Assembly: GCA_023101725.1 (NCBI GenBank)
Contig: JALJCO010013425.1
Location: 20,821-84,820 of the forward strand
From: Atherinomorus stipes
Lineage: Eukaryota > Chordata > Actinopteri > Atheriniformes > Atherinidae
DNA: 64,000 bases
Direction of reading: 5' to 3'
Shown here: piece by piece, positions 43,101 through 50,256 of the stretch
How positions within the stretch are numbered: position 1 is the first letter of the stretch
Layout: every line of letters starts with the position of its first letter
Translations under genes and position numbers: made by a program
The notes under the pieces: generated by a model
What the model was told of the DNA's origin: nothing
The model's input: the letters and a program-made list of their open reading frames with translations, nothing else
Database searches by the model: none

Positions 43101-44965
43101 ATCTTGACCAATGACAATCTACAATTTAAAATTTAGAGGCAATTGTGCAGCCCTAGTTGGAGATGATAGAAAGACAACAGGAACTCAGATAAGCACTGGT
43201 TCCAACCAAGACATGCAGAATAGCATCTCTGAACACACAGCACGTCCAACCTTGAAGCAGATGAGCTACAGCAGACCAGGTGCCACTCCTGTCAGCTAAG
43301 AACAGGAAACTGAGGCTACAATTACACATTGCTGGTCTGATGAGTCTCCATTTCAGCTCCACATTCAGATGCTACGCTCAGAATTTGGTGGAAACATGAT
43401 GAAAGCATGGCTCCATCCTGCCCTGGATCAAGACTTCAGGCTGCTGGTGTAATGGTGTGGGGGAGATTTTCTTGGCCCACTTTGGGCCCCTTAGTACCCA
43501 CGTGGCATGGTTTAACCACCACAGCCTACCTGAGTATTGTTGCTGACCATGTCTATCCCTTTATGAGCACAGTGGAGCATCTTCTGATGCTACTTCCAGC
43601 AGGATAATGCACCATGTCACCGAGTTCACATCATCTCCAACTGCTTTCTTGAACATGACGATCAGTTCACTGGACTCCACAGTCCCTTTGGGATGTTGTG
43701 GTACGGGAGTTTCCATCATGGATGCAGCAACTGTGAGAAGCTATCATGTCAATATGGAGCAAAGTCTCTGAGGAATGTTTCAAACACCTTGATGAATCTG
43801 CAACTTATTGAATTTCCCTTCTGGGATAAATAAAGTATTTTCATTCATTTCATTCAATCATGCAACACCACGAATTAAGGCAATCCTGGGGAGAAAAGGG
43901 GGTCCAATCCTGCACTAGAACGTGGATATGATAAATAGCTGGTAAGTATTTACTCTTTATCAGCCACAAGACAATAAGTCCTGCAGCAGATGATCTGGCG
44001 CTAGGGCTGGAGGATTATGGAAAAAAATAAGAACAAGAATTTTTTTAGAGGAAAATAAAACCAAGAATAAATTACACGATTAATCATTCGTTTTGTAAAA
44101 AGGGTTCATTGAACCACAAAAATCAACTTCAAAAAAAAAAAAAAAAAAAAAAAAAGGAGAAAAAATAGACAAAGGGGAAAAAAAAAAATATAATAAAAGA
44201 AAAAAAAAGAAAAAAAAGGAAAACCACACAACAATTCCTTTCTTACCCCTGCAGTGTTCCCTATAAAACCCCCATTACTTCAGGATAATAGATAAATAGA
44301 AAGTTTTAAAATGAAAAAGGAAAAAAAAAAAGAAAATTCCCCATCTGGCGCCCACATATTTATTTTACAAACATCCTCAAGCAACTAAAAATCTCTCTTC
44401 AGAAGATCTGATTCCAAATAATAAAATCTCAGAAGAATAAAACTGCAACGCAATGAATGTCATTTAACAACACACCGAGCTAACAGCATATTAATTACAC
44501 CTCGGCAAGCTTGAACAGACCTGTGGAGGTCATGTTTTAACATTCATCTGCTGTGCCAAAGAATTAACTTTTTTTTTTTCCAAACTAGTTGCAATTTCCC
44601 TTTTCTTCCTGCAGCTCAATCCACTTCCACACCATTTACAATTTTTTTTTTCTGCCTTTAAACTACTGCAGGTAATCTTGCTTACTATTTTCAATCTGTG
44701 CCCCAAATACAGATTTCTGTAGCCACATTATGTTTTAGTACCTTACATCTTTGTGTGTGGGTGTGTGTAAGTAATAAAAACGCCACACAATGCGCACATG
44801 TAAAAAAACTGCTGACAAAGATAATCATTCATGTGTCTTACCGAGTTTGGCTCTTGACTCATCCAGTCTCTGGATTTGATTTTCTATCAAGAATATCGCA
44901 ACTCCAAAAGCCATAACAGCTAAAAGCTGGATCTTGGCAGGCATCGTGATCCTCAGTAGCCCCAT
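18923..44965 (-). CDS. hs2st1: Heparan sulfate 2-O-sulfotransferase 1, complete 7-exon gene
   Basis: This Golgi enzyme moves sulfate from PAPS to the 2-O position of iduronate (and some glucuronate) in heparan sulfate, after N-sulfation and epimerisation. Coding exons on the minus strand are 44842-44965, 37530-37771, 30863-30948, 27988-28126, 27804-27901, 22995-23152 and 18923-19149. They total 1074 bp, giving 357 residues plus TGA, against about 356 in mammals. Visible features in order are a short cytoplasmic tail, a signal-anchor near residues 12-27, a coiled stem, the PAPS 5'-phosphosulfate loop PKTASTS (83-89), glycosylation sites NTT (109) and NVT (128), the catalytic segment FYHGH with His141 and His143, and the 3'-phosphate motif RDPIERLVS (165-173). 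The C-terminus is the conserved YEKIYPK segment. All introns are GT-AG and phases join cleanly, so the gene looks functional. The family assignment comes from recalled conservation; the boundaries were read directly. The a/b paralogue cannot be assigned. Confidence 0.97.
19813..20178. repeat. 21-bp minisatellite, main block
   Basis: The unit is about GGATTACTTTACTCATTCCT plus A, repeated roughly 17 times with substitutions and a few short units. Because 21 is a multiple of three, frames stay open. On the minus strand this gives a run of seven-residue repeats such as SKVILGM, a chance frame and not a gene. Confidence 0.85.
20179..20504. mobile_element. Insertion splitting the minisatellite
   Basis: About 326 bp of unrelated sequence, starting with a T-rich run, interrupts the 21-bp array, which resumes at 20505. 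On the minus strand it ends in an A-rich tail-like tract, suggesting a retroposed fragment. The source is not recognised. Confidence 0.5.
20505..20580. repeat. 21-bp minisatellite, second block
   Basis: The same 21-bp unit as 19813-20178 continues for about three and a half copies after the interruption. Confidence 0.8.
22995..23152 (-). CDS. hs2st1: hs2st1 coding exon 6
   Basis: The exon encodes [20 protein letters not shown] then [20 protein letters not shown] and [12 protein letters not shown]. This is the conserved sulfotransferase C-terminal half, with the [11 protein letters not shown] core. The acceptor is TTGCAG and the donor ACAG|GTAGAG. Confidence 0.95.
23403..23440. repeat. C-rich homopolymer tract
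   Basis: About 17 consecutive C residues followed by CTCCCCC. Its length is likely to be uncertain in the assembly. Confidence 0.85.
23893..24750. mobile_element. hAT MITE family A, copy 1, with nested element B
   Basis: The ends are TAGGGATGCACGATAATGG and ATATCGTGCATCCCTA. The flanking 8-mers are GAAAAAAG and GAAAAAAA, a 7/8 match fitting the 8-bp hAT duplication. A palindromic element of family B interrupts it at about 24038-24550. The second copy is at 31667-32473. Confidence 0.8.
24038..24550. mobile_element. Palindromic MITE family B, copy 1
   Basis: The left end TAGGGGTGGGAAACAATATT and ACACTGAAATATC are mirrored by GATATT-like, CAGTGTACCAATATTTTTTC and CACCCCT at the right. Internally, repeats of TTTTGTAACAGAA and GCGAGATTTC alternate in both orientations. 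Further copies are at 29078-29423 and 31966-32215. Confidence 0.65.
25401..27096. other. hs2st1 intron 5, unassigned part
   Basis: It includes a partial hAT-like end near 26275-26345 (TAGGGATGCATGATAATTAT), a fragment near 25940-26130 with an L2-like protein remnant, and a short inverted repeat CCAGGTGTGTCTGACC at 26537-26552 facing GGTCAGACACACCTGG at 26561-26576. No exon is seen. Confidence 0.4.
27097..27500. repeat. Low-complexity purine block
   Basis: About 400 bp of almost pure A/G homopolymer runs on the plus strand. Long chance frames rich in Phe and Ser on the other strand come from this composition. It resembles the 52490-53765 block and may be poorly resolved assembly sequence. Confidence 0.75.
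27804..27901 (-). CDS. hs2st1: hs2st1 coding exon 5
   Basis: The exon encodes [20 protein letters not shown] then [12 protein letters not shown] and two bases of a Trp codon. The Cys residues here form the disulfides typical of the family. A seven-G run within the Ser-Gly-Gly codons is intact in frame. The acceptor is TTTCAG and the donor TG|GTGAGC. Confidence 0.95.
27902..27987 (-). other. hs2st1 intron 4, 86-bp mini-intron
   Basis: The intron runs from GTTTGCCC to CTGTTTCAG. At 86 bp it is near the lower size limit for vertebrate introns, while the neighbouring introns measure 2.7 to 7.1 kb. It holds no repeat. Confidence 0.9.
27988..28126 (-). CDS. hs2st1: hs2st1 coding exon 4 (3'-phosphate binding)
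   Basis: The exon encodes [20 protein letters not shown] then [20 protein letters not shown] and KQGDKK. RDPIER with the following Ser173 is the PAPS 3'-phosphate motif. The basic [13 protein letters not shown] stretch lies in the substrate-binding part of the fold. The donor AAG|GTTTGC is a weaker match to the consensus than the others, but it gives the correct frame and a conserved junction. It is followed by a very short 86-bp intron. Confidence 0.95.
28183..28632. mobile_element. TA-flanked MITE, copy 1 (Tc1/mariner type)
   Basis: The ends CAGTCGTCAAAATTATTCAT and ATGAACAATTTTGAGGACGA + CTG are inverted repeats and the element is bordered by TA on each side. A 466-bp relative lies at 45478-45943. 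It is non-coding and sits in intron 3 of hs2st1. Confidence 0.85.
28777..29622. mobile_element. hAT MITE family C, copy 1, with nested element B
   Basis: It begins TTGGGCTGGGCAATATGGAC and ends ATATCACACAGCCCTA. The body matches the copy at 30042-30424 (GACCAAATATCAT, TTTTAGATGA, AAACACCTGTTTTTTAGTAT). A family B element is inserted at about 29078-29423. The flanking 8-mers match at only five positions. Confidence 0.75.
29078..29423. mobile_element. Palindromic MITE family B, copy 2
   Basis: It begins TAGGAGTGGGAAAAAATATT and GATACACTAAAATATC. The right side mirrors this (CACGATATTTCAGTGTATC then TTTTTCC). The middle has inverted GAAATCTCACGAGAT-type repeats. It is inserted into the family C copy. 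Confidence 0.65.
29642..29668. repeat. Poly-C tract
   Basis: More than 20 consecutive C residues. The length is likely unreliable. Confidence 0.9.
29840..30570 (+). repeat. L2-type LINE 3' end split by hAT MITE
   Basis: The left part (CTTCCTGGTTCTGATGGAGG, TTTTCCTCTCCACTGTCTCC) and right part (GTAAAAGCACCTTGAGATGA, GCATATAAAGCTGAA) form a typical teleost L2 3' end. It is interrupted by the MITE at 30042-30424. Confidence 0.65.
30042..30424. mobile_element. hAT MITE family C, copy 2, 383 bp
   Basis: The ends are TAGGGCTGGGCGATATGG and CAGTATCCAGCTCTA. It has an exact 8-bp target duplication GTGGATCA at 30034-30041 and 30425-30432. Unlike copy 1 it has no nested element, so it is the compact form of the family. 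Confidence 0.9.
30863..30948 (-). CDS. hs2st1: hs2st1 coding exon 3 (catalytic His segment)
   Basis: This 86-bp exon encodes [20 protein letters not shown] then HVAYLDFS and two bases of a Lys codon. The FYHGH block carries His141 and His143, matching the catalytic histidine pair of the family (His140 and His142 in mammals). NVT at 128 is the second conserved glycosylation site. The acceptor is TCTGCAG and the donor is AA|GTAAGG. Confidence 0.95.
31667..32473. mobile_element. hAT MITE family A, copy 2, with nested element B
   Basis: It begins TAGGGATGCACAATATTG and ends TTATATTGTGCATCCCT(C). It has an exact 8-bp target duplication ATTTATAT at 31659-31666 and 32474-32481. A family B element interrupts it at a different internal position from copy 1. 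Confidence 0.9.
31966..32215. mobile_element. Palindromic MITE family B, copy 3
   Basis: GGGGTGGGGGAAAAAAAT on the left and ATATTTTTTCCCAGCCCTA on the right bracket an imperfect palindrome. It contains the exact palindrome TCTCGCGAGA at 32092-32101. Confidence 0.65.
32706..36301 (-). mobile_element. Tc1-like element opened by 3.2 kb of insertions
   Basis: The left part 32706-33018 carries the terminal GGTCTCTTTATCAGGACCAC and minus-strand transposase remnants. The right part 36219-36301 matches the other terminus (GTTGCTGCCATTTGATTGGC through GACCTGATAAAGTGGCCAG). Between them lie several other elements. A hAT-type right end CACAGCCCTA stops at 36218. Another end GCGTTAATATACCCACCCCT stops near 34860. 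A TTAAAGGTGCCATGACATC end begins at 33253. Ordering within the insert is unclear. Confidence 0.6.
33841..33895. repeat. A/G homopolymer block
   Basis: Runs of A followed by runs of G with almost no C or T. It is probably low-quality or low-complexity sequence. Confidence 0.8.
37530..37771 (-). CDS. hs2st1: hs2st1 coding exon 2 (stem and PAPS 5' loop)
   Basis: The exon opens after TTCAG and completes the split Glu codon. It encodes the variable stem (residues 43-75) and then the strongly conserved core [20 protein letters not shown] and [22 protein letters not shown] is the PAPS 5'-phosphosulfate-binding loop, with the key Lys at residue 84. NTT at 109 is the conserved glycosylation site. The donor is CAG|GTGGGA on a codon boundary. 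Confidence 0.96.
38554..39234. mobile_element. Probable hAT-like MITE in intron 1
   Basis: TAGGGTTCTTGCAG at the left and CCCTGCAAGAACC at the right are inverted terminal repeats. The interior has mirrored AAATTTA/TTTAAAGG segments. No target duplication was read because the right tip seems to be lost. Confidence 0.5.
40323..41427 (+). mobile_element. P-element-like non-autonomous transposon, 1105 bp
   Basis: The perfect 15-bp terminal inverted repeats are TATGGATCACCGCGA (40323-40337 and 41413-41427), and similarity continues inward (CCGGGAATT against GAATTCCGGG). It carries a THAP-domain remnant at 40463-40700. The rest of a transposase is missing, so it is internally deleted. No clear target duplication was read. 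Confidence 0.75.
40463..40700 (+). pseudogene. THAP-domain transposase remnant
   Basis: The frame reads [20 protein letters not shown], then [20 protein letters not shown] and [10 protein letters not shown]. This is the layout of the THAP zinc finger (C2CH), with the invariant Trp, the W-x-P block and the CSDHF end. The first zinc-ligand Cys, expected three or four residues before YGC, is not present. That suggests decay. The frame then runs into unrelated sequence and stops at 40870. Confidence 0.75.
41822..43155. mobile_element. hAT-type element inside Tc1, 1334 bp
   Basis: The ends are TAGGGCTGGGACAATC and CAATTGTGCAGCCCTA. It has an exact 8-bp duplication GTTGGAGA at 41814-41821 and 43156-43163. 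Removing it reconnects the Tc1 reading frame (GRLVGDD region). It contains the 606-bp TTAA element at 42277-42882. There is no transposase frame. Confidence 0.92.
42277..42882 (-). mobile_element. TTAA MITE family D, copy 1, 606 bp
   Basis: The ends are AGGCCTCCTTCC and GGAAGTACAACT, an imperfect inverted pair. TTAA lies at 42273-42276 and 42883-42886. It is a close inverted copy of 54884-55484 along its whole length. It is non-coding and nested in a hAT element that is itself nested in Tc1. Confidence 0.92.
43805..43860 (+). mobile_element. 5'-truncated LINE tail, 56 bp, in Tc1
   Basis: TTGAATTTCCCTTCTGGGAT and AAATAAAGTATTTTCATTCA match the 3' end of the LINE at 55847-55893. TGCAAC occurs at both borders (43799-43804 and 43861-43866), so this is a very short retrotransposition with its target duplication. 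Confidence 0.75.
44002..44343. mobile_element. hAT MITE with A-rich, garbled interior
   Basis: It begins TAGGGCTGGAGGATTATGG and is flanked by an exact 8-bp duplication TCTGGCGC (43994-44001 and 44344-44351). The expected right end (CAGCCCTA) is not present. Instead the last 250 bp are A-rich homopolymer sequence. That suggests poor base calling or assembly within a real insertion. Confidence 0.65.
44842..44965 (-). CDS. hs2st1: hs2st1 coding exon 1 (start codon, signal-anchor)
   Basis: The exon encodes [20 protein letters not shown] followed by [20 protein letters not shown], then Leu and the first base of a split Glu codon. This matches the N-terminal tail, single transmembrane anchor and start of the stem of HS2ST1. 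The start is the first ATG and gives the family-typical N-terminus; a second in-frame Met lies seven codons on. The donor is CTCG|GTAAGA, ending after codon position 1. Confidence 0.95.
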
Positions 44966-45477
44966 CAAACAACCCAATGAATCATGCCGCGGATACCATT
45001 AGCTGACAGCTTAGCAAAGCATAACCTACGTTAAATTAACAGGAACTAAAGTACACAAATGCCACCAACGCTACCTGCTGAATGCCATTTGTTTAAACGG
45101 AGCTTAGCAGTCGTCATTAGCAAACAAACATGAAATAGCTTATGCGCTAACAGTCACCAACACGGAGGCTGACGTAAAACCTCACGCTAATGTAATCATT
45201 AAAAGGAAGAAGATGTTGATTCAGCGTTTAATTTTCTTTAATTTCCTTCATTTATCACTAAGGACACGTTTACAGGCTGTCTGAAAATAACAGGATATCG
45301 TCCAAAGCTAATTCAAACTACAGACAGCAGCGGAGAGTGGCAACGTCTTCTTCTTCGTTCTCTTTACTAACAACAAATCAATATTGAAGGCGTATGTCGC
45401 CCCCTGCTGGACACCAGTGTTTATTGTTGTAATAGCAACTGTGAGAGGAGCTGTCAGGATAGTTCATGTTTTATCGA
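44966..45477 (-). promoter_or_regulatory. Probable hs2st1 5' UTR and promoter
   Basis: The 512 bp between the start codon and an upstream MITE must contain the 5' UTR and probably the core promoter. On the minus strand there is a GAAGAAGAAGACG stretch near 45340-45355, a purine-rich motif I associate with fish 5' ends. I see no clear TATA box. The CGCCCCCTGCTGGAC segment near 45397-45411 (plus strand) resembles a CTCF core. All of this is inferred from position. Confidence 0.4.
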
Positions 45478-45943
45478 CAGTCGTCCTCATACCCTAATGC
45501 TAAATTCACAACAGTAATAATAAATAAAATTTCACAAAGTTACAACTTAGTGAAATAAAATTGTTTTTGAATTGTTGTTGAAAATAATTATTAAAACAAA
45601 CAAGCAAACAAAACTGTCCCAGACAAATTAGAGCACCTTTCCCCTGGTCAGTGGACCACGCTGCCAACAGGTTCAGAAGTCTAATTGGATGTTGCAGAAA
45701 ACACCTGATTGCAGAGTAGCTACAAAAAAATATATAGTTTCGGAGGCCCATCATGCTTGTTTACTTGTTTTATTTTTTATGTGTTTGTTTTTTAATATTT
45801 CTTTTGAACCACACTTCAAAATCAATGTCATGATTTTCATAGAATTTTATTTATCTATTATTACTTTTGTCAATTTCAACTCACTGACAGCTGATTTTTT
45901 TCCTTCTTTAATTGAAGGCTATGAATACTTTTGAGGATGACTG
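45478..45943. mobile_element. TA-flanked MITE, copy 2
   Basis: The ends CAGTCGTCCTCATACCC and GAATACTTTTGAGGATGACT + G match the copy at 28183-28632. TA follows on the right; on the left the site has become GA. It lies about 0.5 kb upstream of the hs2st1 start codon, next to the likely promoter. Confidence 0.8.
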
Positions 45944-47139
45944 TATATTGACATTTGTTCTTCTCTTACTCTGTCGTTAAATATCTTTAGCAGGAGCTTG
46001 TGACTTGGTTAAAAATTAAAATGGGTAAAATATACAATTTAATAAGGAACAGATATTGTATGGTCACAAAAACATGCCCAAAGAACCGTTTAGAATTTGT
46101 AATATAACTATAATTATAGGTAAATACCACTTCACAAAAGGAAATGGCAAAATAAAAATCCATCTGTAACTGGTTTAACAACAGAACACAGAGAGTATTT
46201 TCCTTCCTTGTTACACCTCAAAGATTCCAGATGTGACATTTGTCGAATAAGTGAAGATGTCTTTAAATATTTGTGCTGGAATGGAATGATGCATTGAATG
46301 ATTATTTTGTTTCGTAAAAAAAATCTCTAAATATATATGCAAGCTATATGTGTTTTTTTTATTGACTTTTGTGGCCTTTTTGTCTGAAGTGCCTTGTGCT
46401 ATTTTTTTTTTCTTTTGCGTATTGTTTTATATTTCATTTCACATTCCTTAAGTCAACTAAAATGCATTTTTGCTTTGTACATTGCAATAGAAAAATAAAA
46501 AATACAAAAAGCAAAAAATGTAGATTGTTAATCAGTCCCATTAAATATTTTCCTAACCATAATATATTCGTCTTCAAAGAATATAAAAGAACCAAGGGTG
46601 TACTTGTCTTTTCCCAAATAAAAGTGATTTCCAGCTTTTAGTTGACCATCATGTATCATTAGCTATTGGACTGCTGTAGCATGGAGAGTTCTGTCAGGCT
46701 TTCACACAAGCACATCAAACCAAAAATTATTAATTAATCAATATGTCAGAAAGAAAAGTCTAGGAGAAGTCAGGACTCACTAAACAGATCAGCGCTGCTC
46801 AGTTAAACCAGTAGATGGAGGCAAAGTTCCAAGAATGAAGCTAATTTGTCAGGCAGAGCAGTGTTTCCCAAGTCCAACCCTGCATGTTTCTGATCCAACA
46901 CCTGATTCACATTCGACTTCCTCATCAAATAGGAAGAAGTATTAGTCGCATTGTTTTAGACATTATTTTAGAATTGAATTAAGACGACCATTTTTTCATG
47001 TTGCTAAATGTTTACATGTTTACTTCCATCAATTCAGCTAACTAGATCTGATTTTTATAGAAAACTTTTATTTGCCTGTGAATTTTTTTCTTTTAAAAAG
47101 TGTCCCTTATAGTCAAAGACCAGTTCAGATACAAAGTGT
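45944..47139. other. Upstream flank, no gene seen
   Basis: AT-rich sequence with no recognised exon or element. Confidence 0.45.
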
Positions 47140-47400
47140 CAATTTCCCTCCTGAGTAAAACGGTGGGGTACGGAAATTATATGTCCAAGACCAAGTTGAC
47201 TTAATTTTTGATTGGTTACATCCTATTGGGAAAAACTAGGTCAGTCGGCCATTGCTAGTGTAGTTCTTTTGTTAGGCTATCTGTGTTAGCATCATAAGTA
47301 CTTCGATTGATGGTGTGCTCTAATTGGAGAATATGAATTACGTAGAAAGAGATAACCTATGTAGAATGACAAGAAGTCTGACCAGATCATAACTGTCATC
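47140..47400 (-). repeat. Fragment shared with intron 2 (33415-33830)
   Basis: GTAGAATGA, GCTCTAATTGGAG and TTGATTGGTTACATCCTATT occur in the same order, inverted, as in 33415-33830. Both are pieces of one interspersed family, probably the one whose TTAAAGGTGCCATGACATC end lies at 33253. Confidence 0.5.
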
Positions 47401-48199
47401 AGGGAGTGAACAACTTGGTAGTATGCCACAATAGACAGTAATTATGTCTAAATCATTTCATAAACGTTACTTAAATCAGTACAATACCGCCTCTGATGCA
47501 GCAGGGGTCGCCACCGCTTCGTTTACCGCCATTATTCGGCTCTGAAAGCAGTTCGAAAGTCCTGCCTCTTCCACTACGTCAGCAAGATGGCGTCCGTTTA
47601 GTACGAGTAGTGTGCTCTGTTTTTTTCAGAGCACTGACTTTTTGCTTAAACGACACCAATAACGCACTACACACTCAAAAAGTGTGTTTGAAGTGCTCAA
47701 ATGAGACACGGTCTATATCATGTTCCACTTCAAAGTTCACTTCTAAGCAAGTACGCTGAAAATCCCCAGATGGAAACTTCCTCCGCCCATTTTACCTGAA
47801 CATGCATCAGGCCATGCTTGGCCAGATATAAATCCCAGCATGCACCTGCACACGCGCAGCATTTGGCAGCCTCTTCCTCCCTCCTTCACCTCCAACAGCC
47901 AAACCTGAGCATCATTTGTATTCTTACTGTTCTTGACCTTTATCTCCCTTTCTCCTGCTTTCCTCTCTCAGGTGTTTTGGATGACATAATTATGACCTGA
48001 TTACCCATTTTCATTATGTGCTTATGTATTGGGAGTAAATATACACATTGGAAACAAAACAACATCCACTCAGTGTAATTATTTTGGAGCAGTCATTTTC
48101 ATGTTTAAAAGACCTACTTCACAGCAGAAATAAACACGTTTACAGCCTGGATCAAAAAATCATATAGGTTAAGAAATGATGTTTATCTTCATGTCAGTT

Positions 48200-48345
48200 G
48201 AGGGGGGGGGGGGTTTTTTTTATTTATTATGTATAAATGTTTTTAATTTTAAATTAAAAAAAAATAAAGAAGGGTGTTTTGTTTGGTTGGAGGGGGGGGA
48301 GGGGGGCGGCGGGCGGGCTGCGGGGGGGCCGCTGGGGGGGGATAA
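48200..48345. repeat. G-rich low-complexity block
   Basis: Long G runs separated by T or A runs, ending in GGGCGGCGGGCGGGCTGCGG. Chance proline/glycine-rich frames arise here. It is possibly poorly resolved sequence. Confidence 0.7.
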
Positions 48346-49430
48346 TCAGGCTTACGGGAGGTCAGGGGTTGGCACTTCCTCTTCCGGGCCATGTTAACGA
48401 CAGCCGTTCCTGCTCTGTTATACTGTTTAAATCGGATAAACTCCAAACATACTCAAGTTTTCATTCTAGACTGAAATGATACTAAGGAAGAAGTGGATCA
48501 AAGCGATCGATTCGCCGCGGTGAAGGGACGAACTTTATAATAAAACACATGTTTGTTTGTCGCCGGTGGGGCACAACACCGGCACTTCACAGCATGCTAG
48601 CATTAGCCAGCTAGCGTTTACTGACATGCTTAACATTGTGCGTCTTAAAACACACAAACATCTGAAAATCGTGTCTGTACCCCCCAGTTTCCAGTGGAAC
48701 AACTGGGGACTGCCAAGAAAGGAGACGCTTTCAGATGCTTGTGTGTTTTCAGCCGCACAAAGTTAGGCACGTTATCGAGCTGGCTAATGCTAGCCTGCTA
48801 ACAGTAGTCCGCCAACTACTACTCTGTTAAACTTTGTTAATCGGATAAACGCCAATGCCAAGTTTTCATTCCAGACTGAAGTGATGCTAAGGAAGAAGTG
48901 GATTAAAACGACCGATTCGCCGCGGTGAAGGACCGAACTTTATAATAAAACGACACACGTTTGTTTGCAGCCGGCAGTCTGCACAGTCGTGTTAGCAGGC
49001 TAGCATTAGCCAGCTTGATGACGTGCCTAACTTTGTGCGGCTGAAAATACACAAGCATCTGAAAGCGTCTCCTTTTTTTGGCAGTCCCCAGTTGTTCCAC
49101 TGGAAACGGGAGGGTACAGACCCAGTTTTCAGACGCTTGTATGTTTTCACAAGCGAAAAGTTGGTAACGTCAGCTAACGCGAGCTGTGGTGTAGTCTGCA
49201 TCATTGAAGTGCCTACTACAGACATACGTGCAACCTTGTTTTATTTTAAGTTTCGGTCCTTCACTCCGACAAATCGCTTTCATCCACTTCTTCCTTAGTG
49301 TCTTTTCAGTCGGGAATCCATGAAAACTTAGGTACGGCTGGCGTTGTTTATTAGATGTACACAGAGCAGCAACATTGAGCCATTCCTGGCCCGGAAGAGG
49401 AAGCTTCAGATGTTTCAACTTCCGGAAACC
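48346..49430. mobile_element. THAP-containing inverted repeat cluster
   Basis: The unit around 48430-48780 is repeated and partly inverted at 48830-49320. Shared blocks are GGAACAACTGGGGACTGCCA, GATTCGCCGCGGTGAAGG, TAGCATTAGCCAGCT and ACTTTATAATAAAAC. The right part encodes a THAP domain on the minus strand. It looks like a rearranged P-element-like or THAP-derived transposon. Confidence 0.6.
49170..49418 (-). pseudogene. THAP zinc-finger remnant
   Basis: The frame reads AALCTSNKQRQPYLSFHGFP, then KTLRKKWMKAICRSEGPKLK and CTYVCSRHFNDADY. This has the THAP features: C-x-x-C-like start (CTSN), FHGFP, the invariant Trp, and CSRHF. A short frame just beyond, in another phase (48992-49225), gives KTGSVPSRFQWNNWG, like the AVPSxFPW motif that ends THAP domains, so a frameshift separates them. 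It is probably transposase-derived rather than a host gene. Confidence 0.7.
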
Positions 49431-49439
49431 GGAACATGG

Positions 49440-49700
49440 AAGCGTGATAATCCCCTATCAGCCCCTTGTTTGCTCTCAGTAAGGTCTCAGTCTGTAGCAG
49501 AGTAGTACAATGACGGTTTTTTAGTCAGCAAGTCGAAGCGTGTCTTACCTTTACCCCGCCACTTAGGGGCTTATCTTCGTTAGCTCCTGCTAGTTTTGAG
49601 TTAGCTTGGTTAGCATTTTGCTGAGAGTACGTCAGCTGTCAATCATTTGCCCTGAGGCCGCATTTTGCTAATTTTAGTATTTTCCAGGAGTGACGAGACA
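49440..49700 (-). repeat. Repeat family F1, copy 3 (inverted, partial)
   Basis: On the minus strand it reads GAAAATACTAAAATTAGC, TGATTGACAGCTGACGTACT, GCTAACCAAGCTAACT and GGTAAGACACGCTT, matching 9940-10190. Confidence 0.65.
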
Positions 49701-49853
49701 TGGCAAAATGCCGCAATGGGAAACACCCAACTGGCTTCACTCTCCCTTATTCAGACTTGATGAATGACTGGTGACACGATTTTAACATTCCAGATAGCCT
49801 GCTACGTCCACATTTTTTACAATCTTTGTGGCCTCATCAGTGCACAAGACATA

Positions 49854-50253
49854 TGGGTCTTTTCCACTGCACATTTTTGTAACTCCTCCACACAGCAAAA
49901 CACGCTTTATTTGTGTTTCCTCTGGGGATAAGACCTGGTACTGTTATGAAACTCTTACCCGTAAAGCCCACAGCGCATTGTGAAACGTCACGTGCCCTTT
50001 CAAGCCCTAAAGCCACAGAGAAAACAACAGGAGTGACACCTCCATATCATCCAACGCTTCCTTGTTTTTACATGCTCACCGCGTGGCACGGAAGCCACGT
50101 CACGGCAGTCTCAACCACACCAACTCCACCCACTTTCAGGTGGTAGACTACTTCTTCTACTGTGTGGAAACAAAAACTGTCCTGGTCGTCTTTAGCATGT
50201 GGTCCTGTACTGAGCTGTACCGTGTCCCGCGCAGCTGCAATGGAAAAAGCCCA
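49854..50253. mobile_element. TGGGCCTTTTCCA MITE, copy 2, 400 bp
   Basis: The ends TGGGTCTTTTCCACTGCA and TGCAATGGAAAAAGCCCA are inverted repeats, with ATA on both sides (49851-49853 and 50254-50256). The interior TGTGGAAACAAAAACTGTCC and CAGCTGCAATGG match the copy at 5972-6560 in opposite orientation. Confidence 0.75.
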
Positions 50254-50256
50254 ATA

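Larger units (their letters stand above)
41600..43925 (+). mobile_element. Tc1-like transposon split by hAT insertion
   Basis: Bases 41600-41821 carry the transposase N-terminus ([20 protein letters not shown]). Bases 43164-43925 carry the rest, with stops and frameshifts: [75 protein letters not shown]. The gap is the element at 41822-43155. A 56-bp LINE tail interrupts it at 43805-43860. It is a dead copy in intron 1 of hs2st1. Confidence 0.85.
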
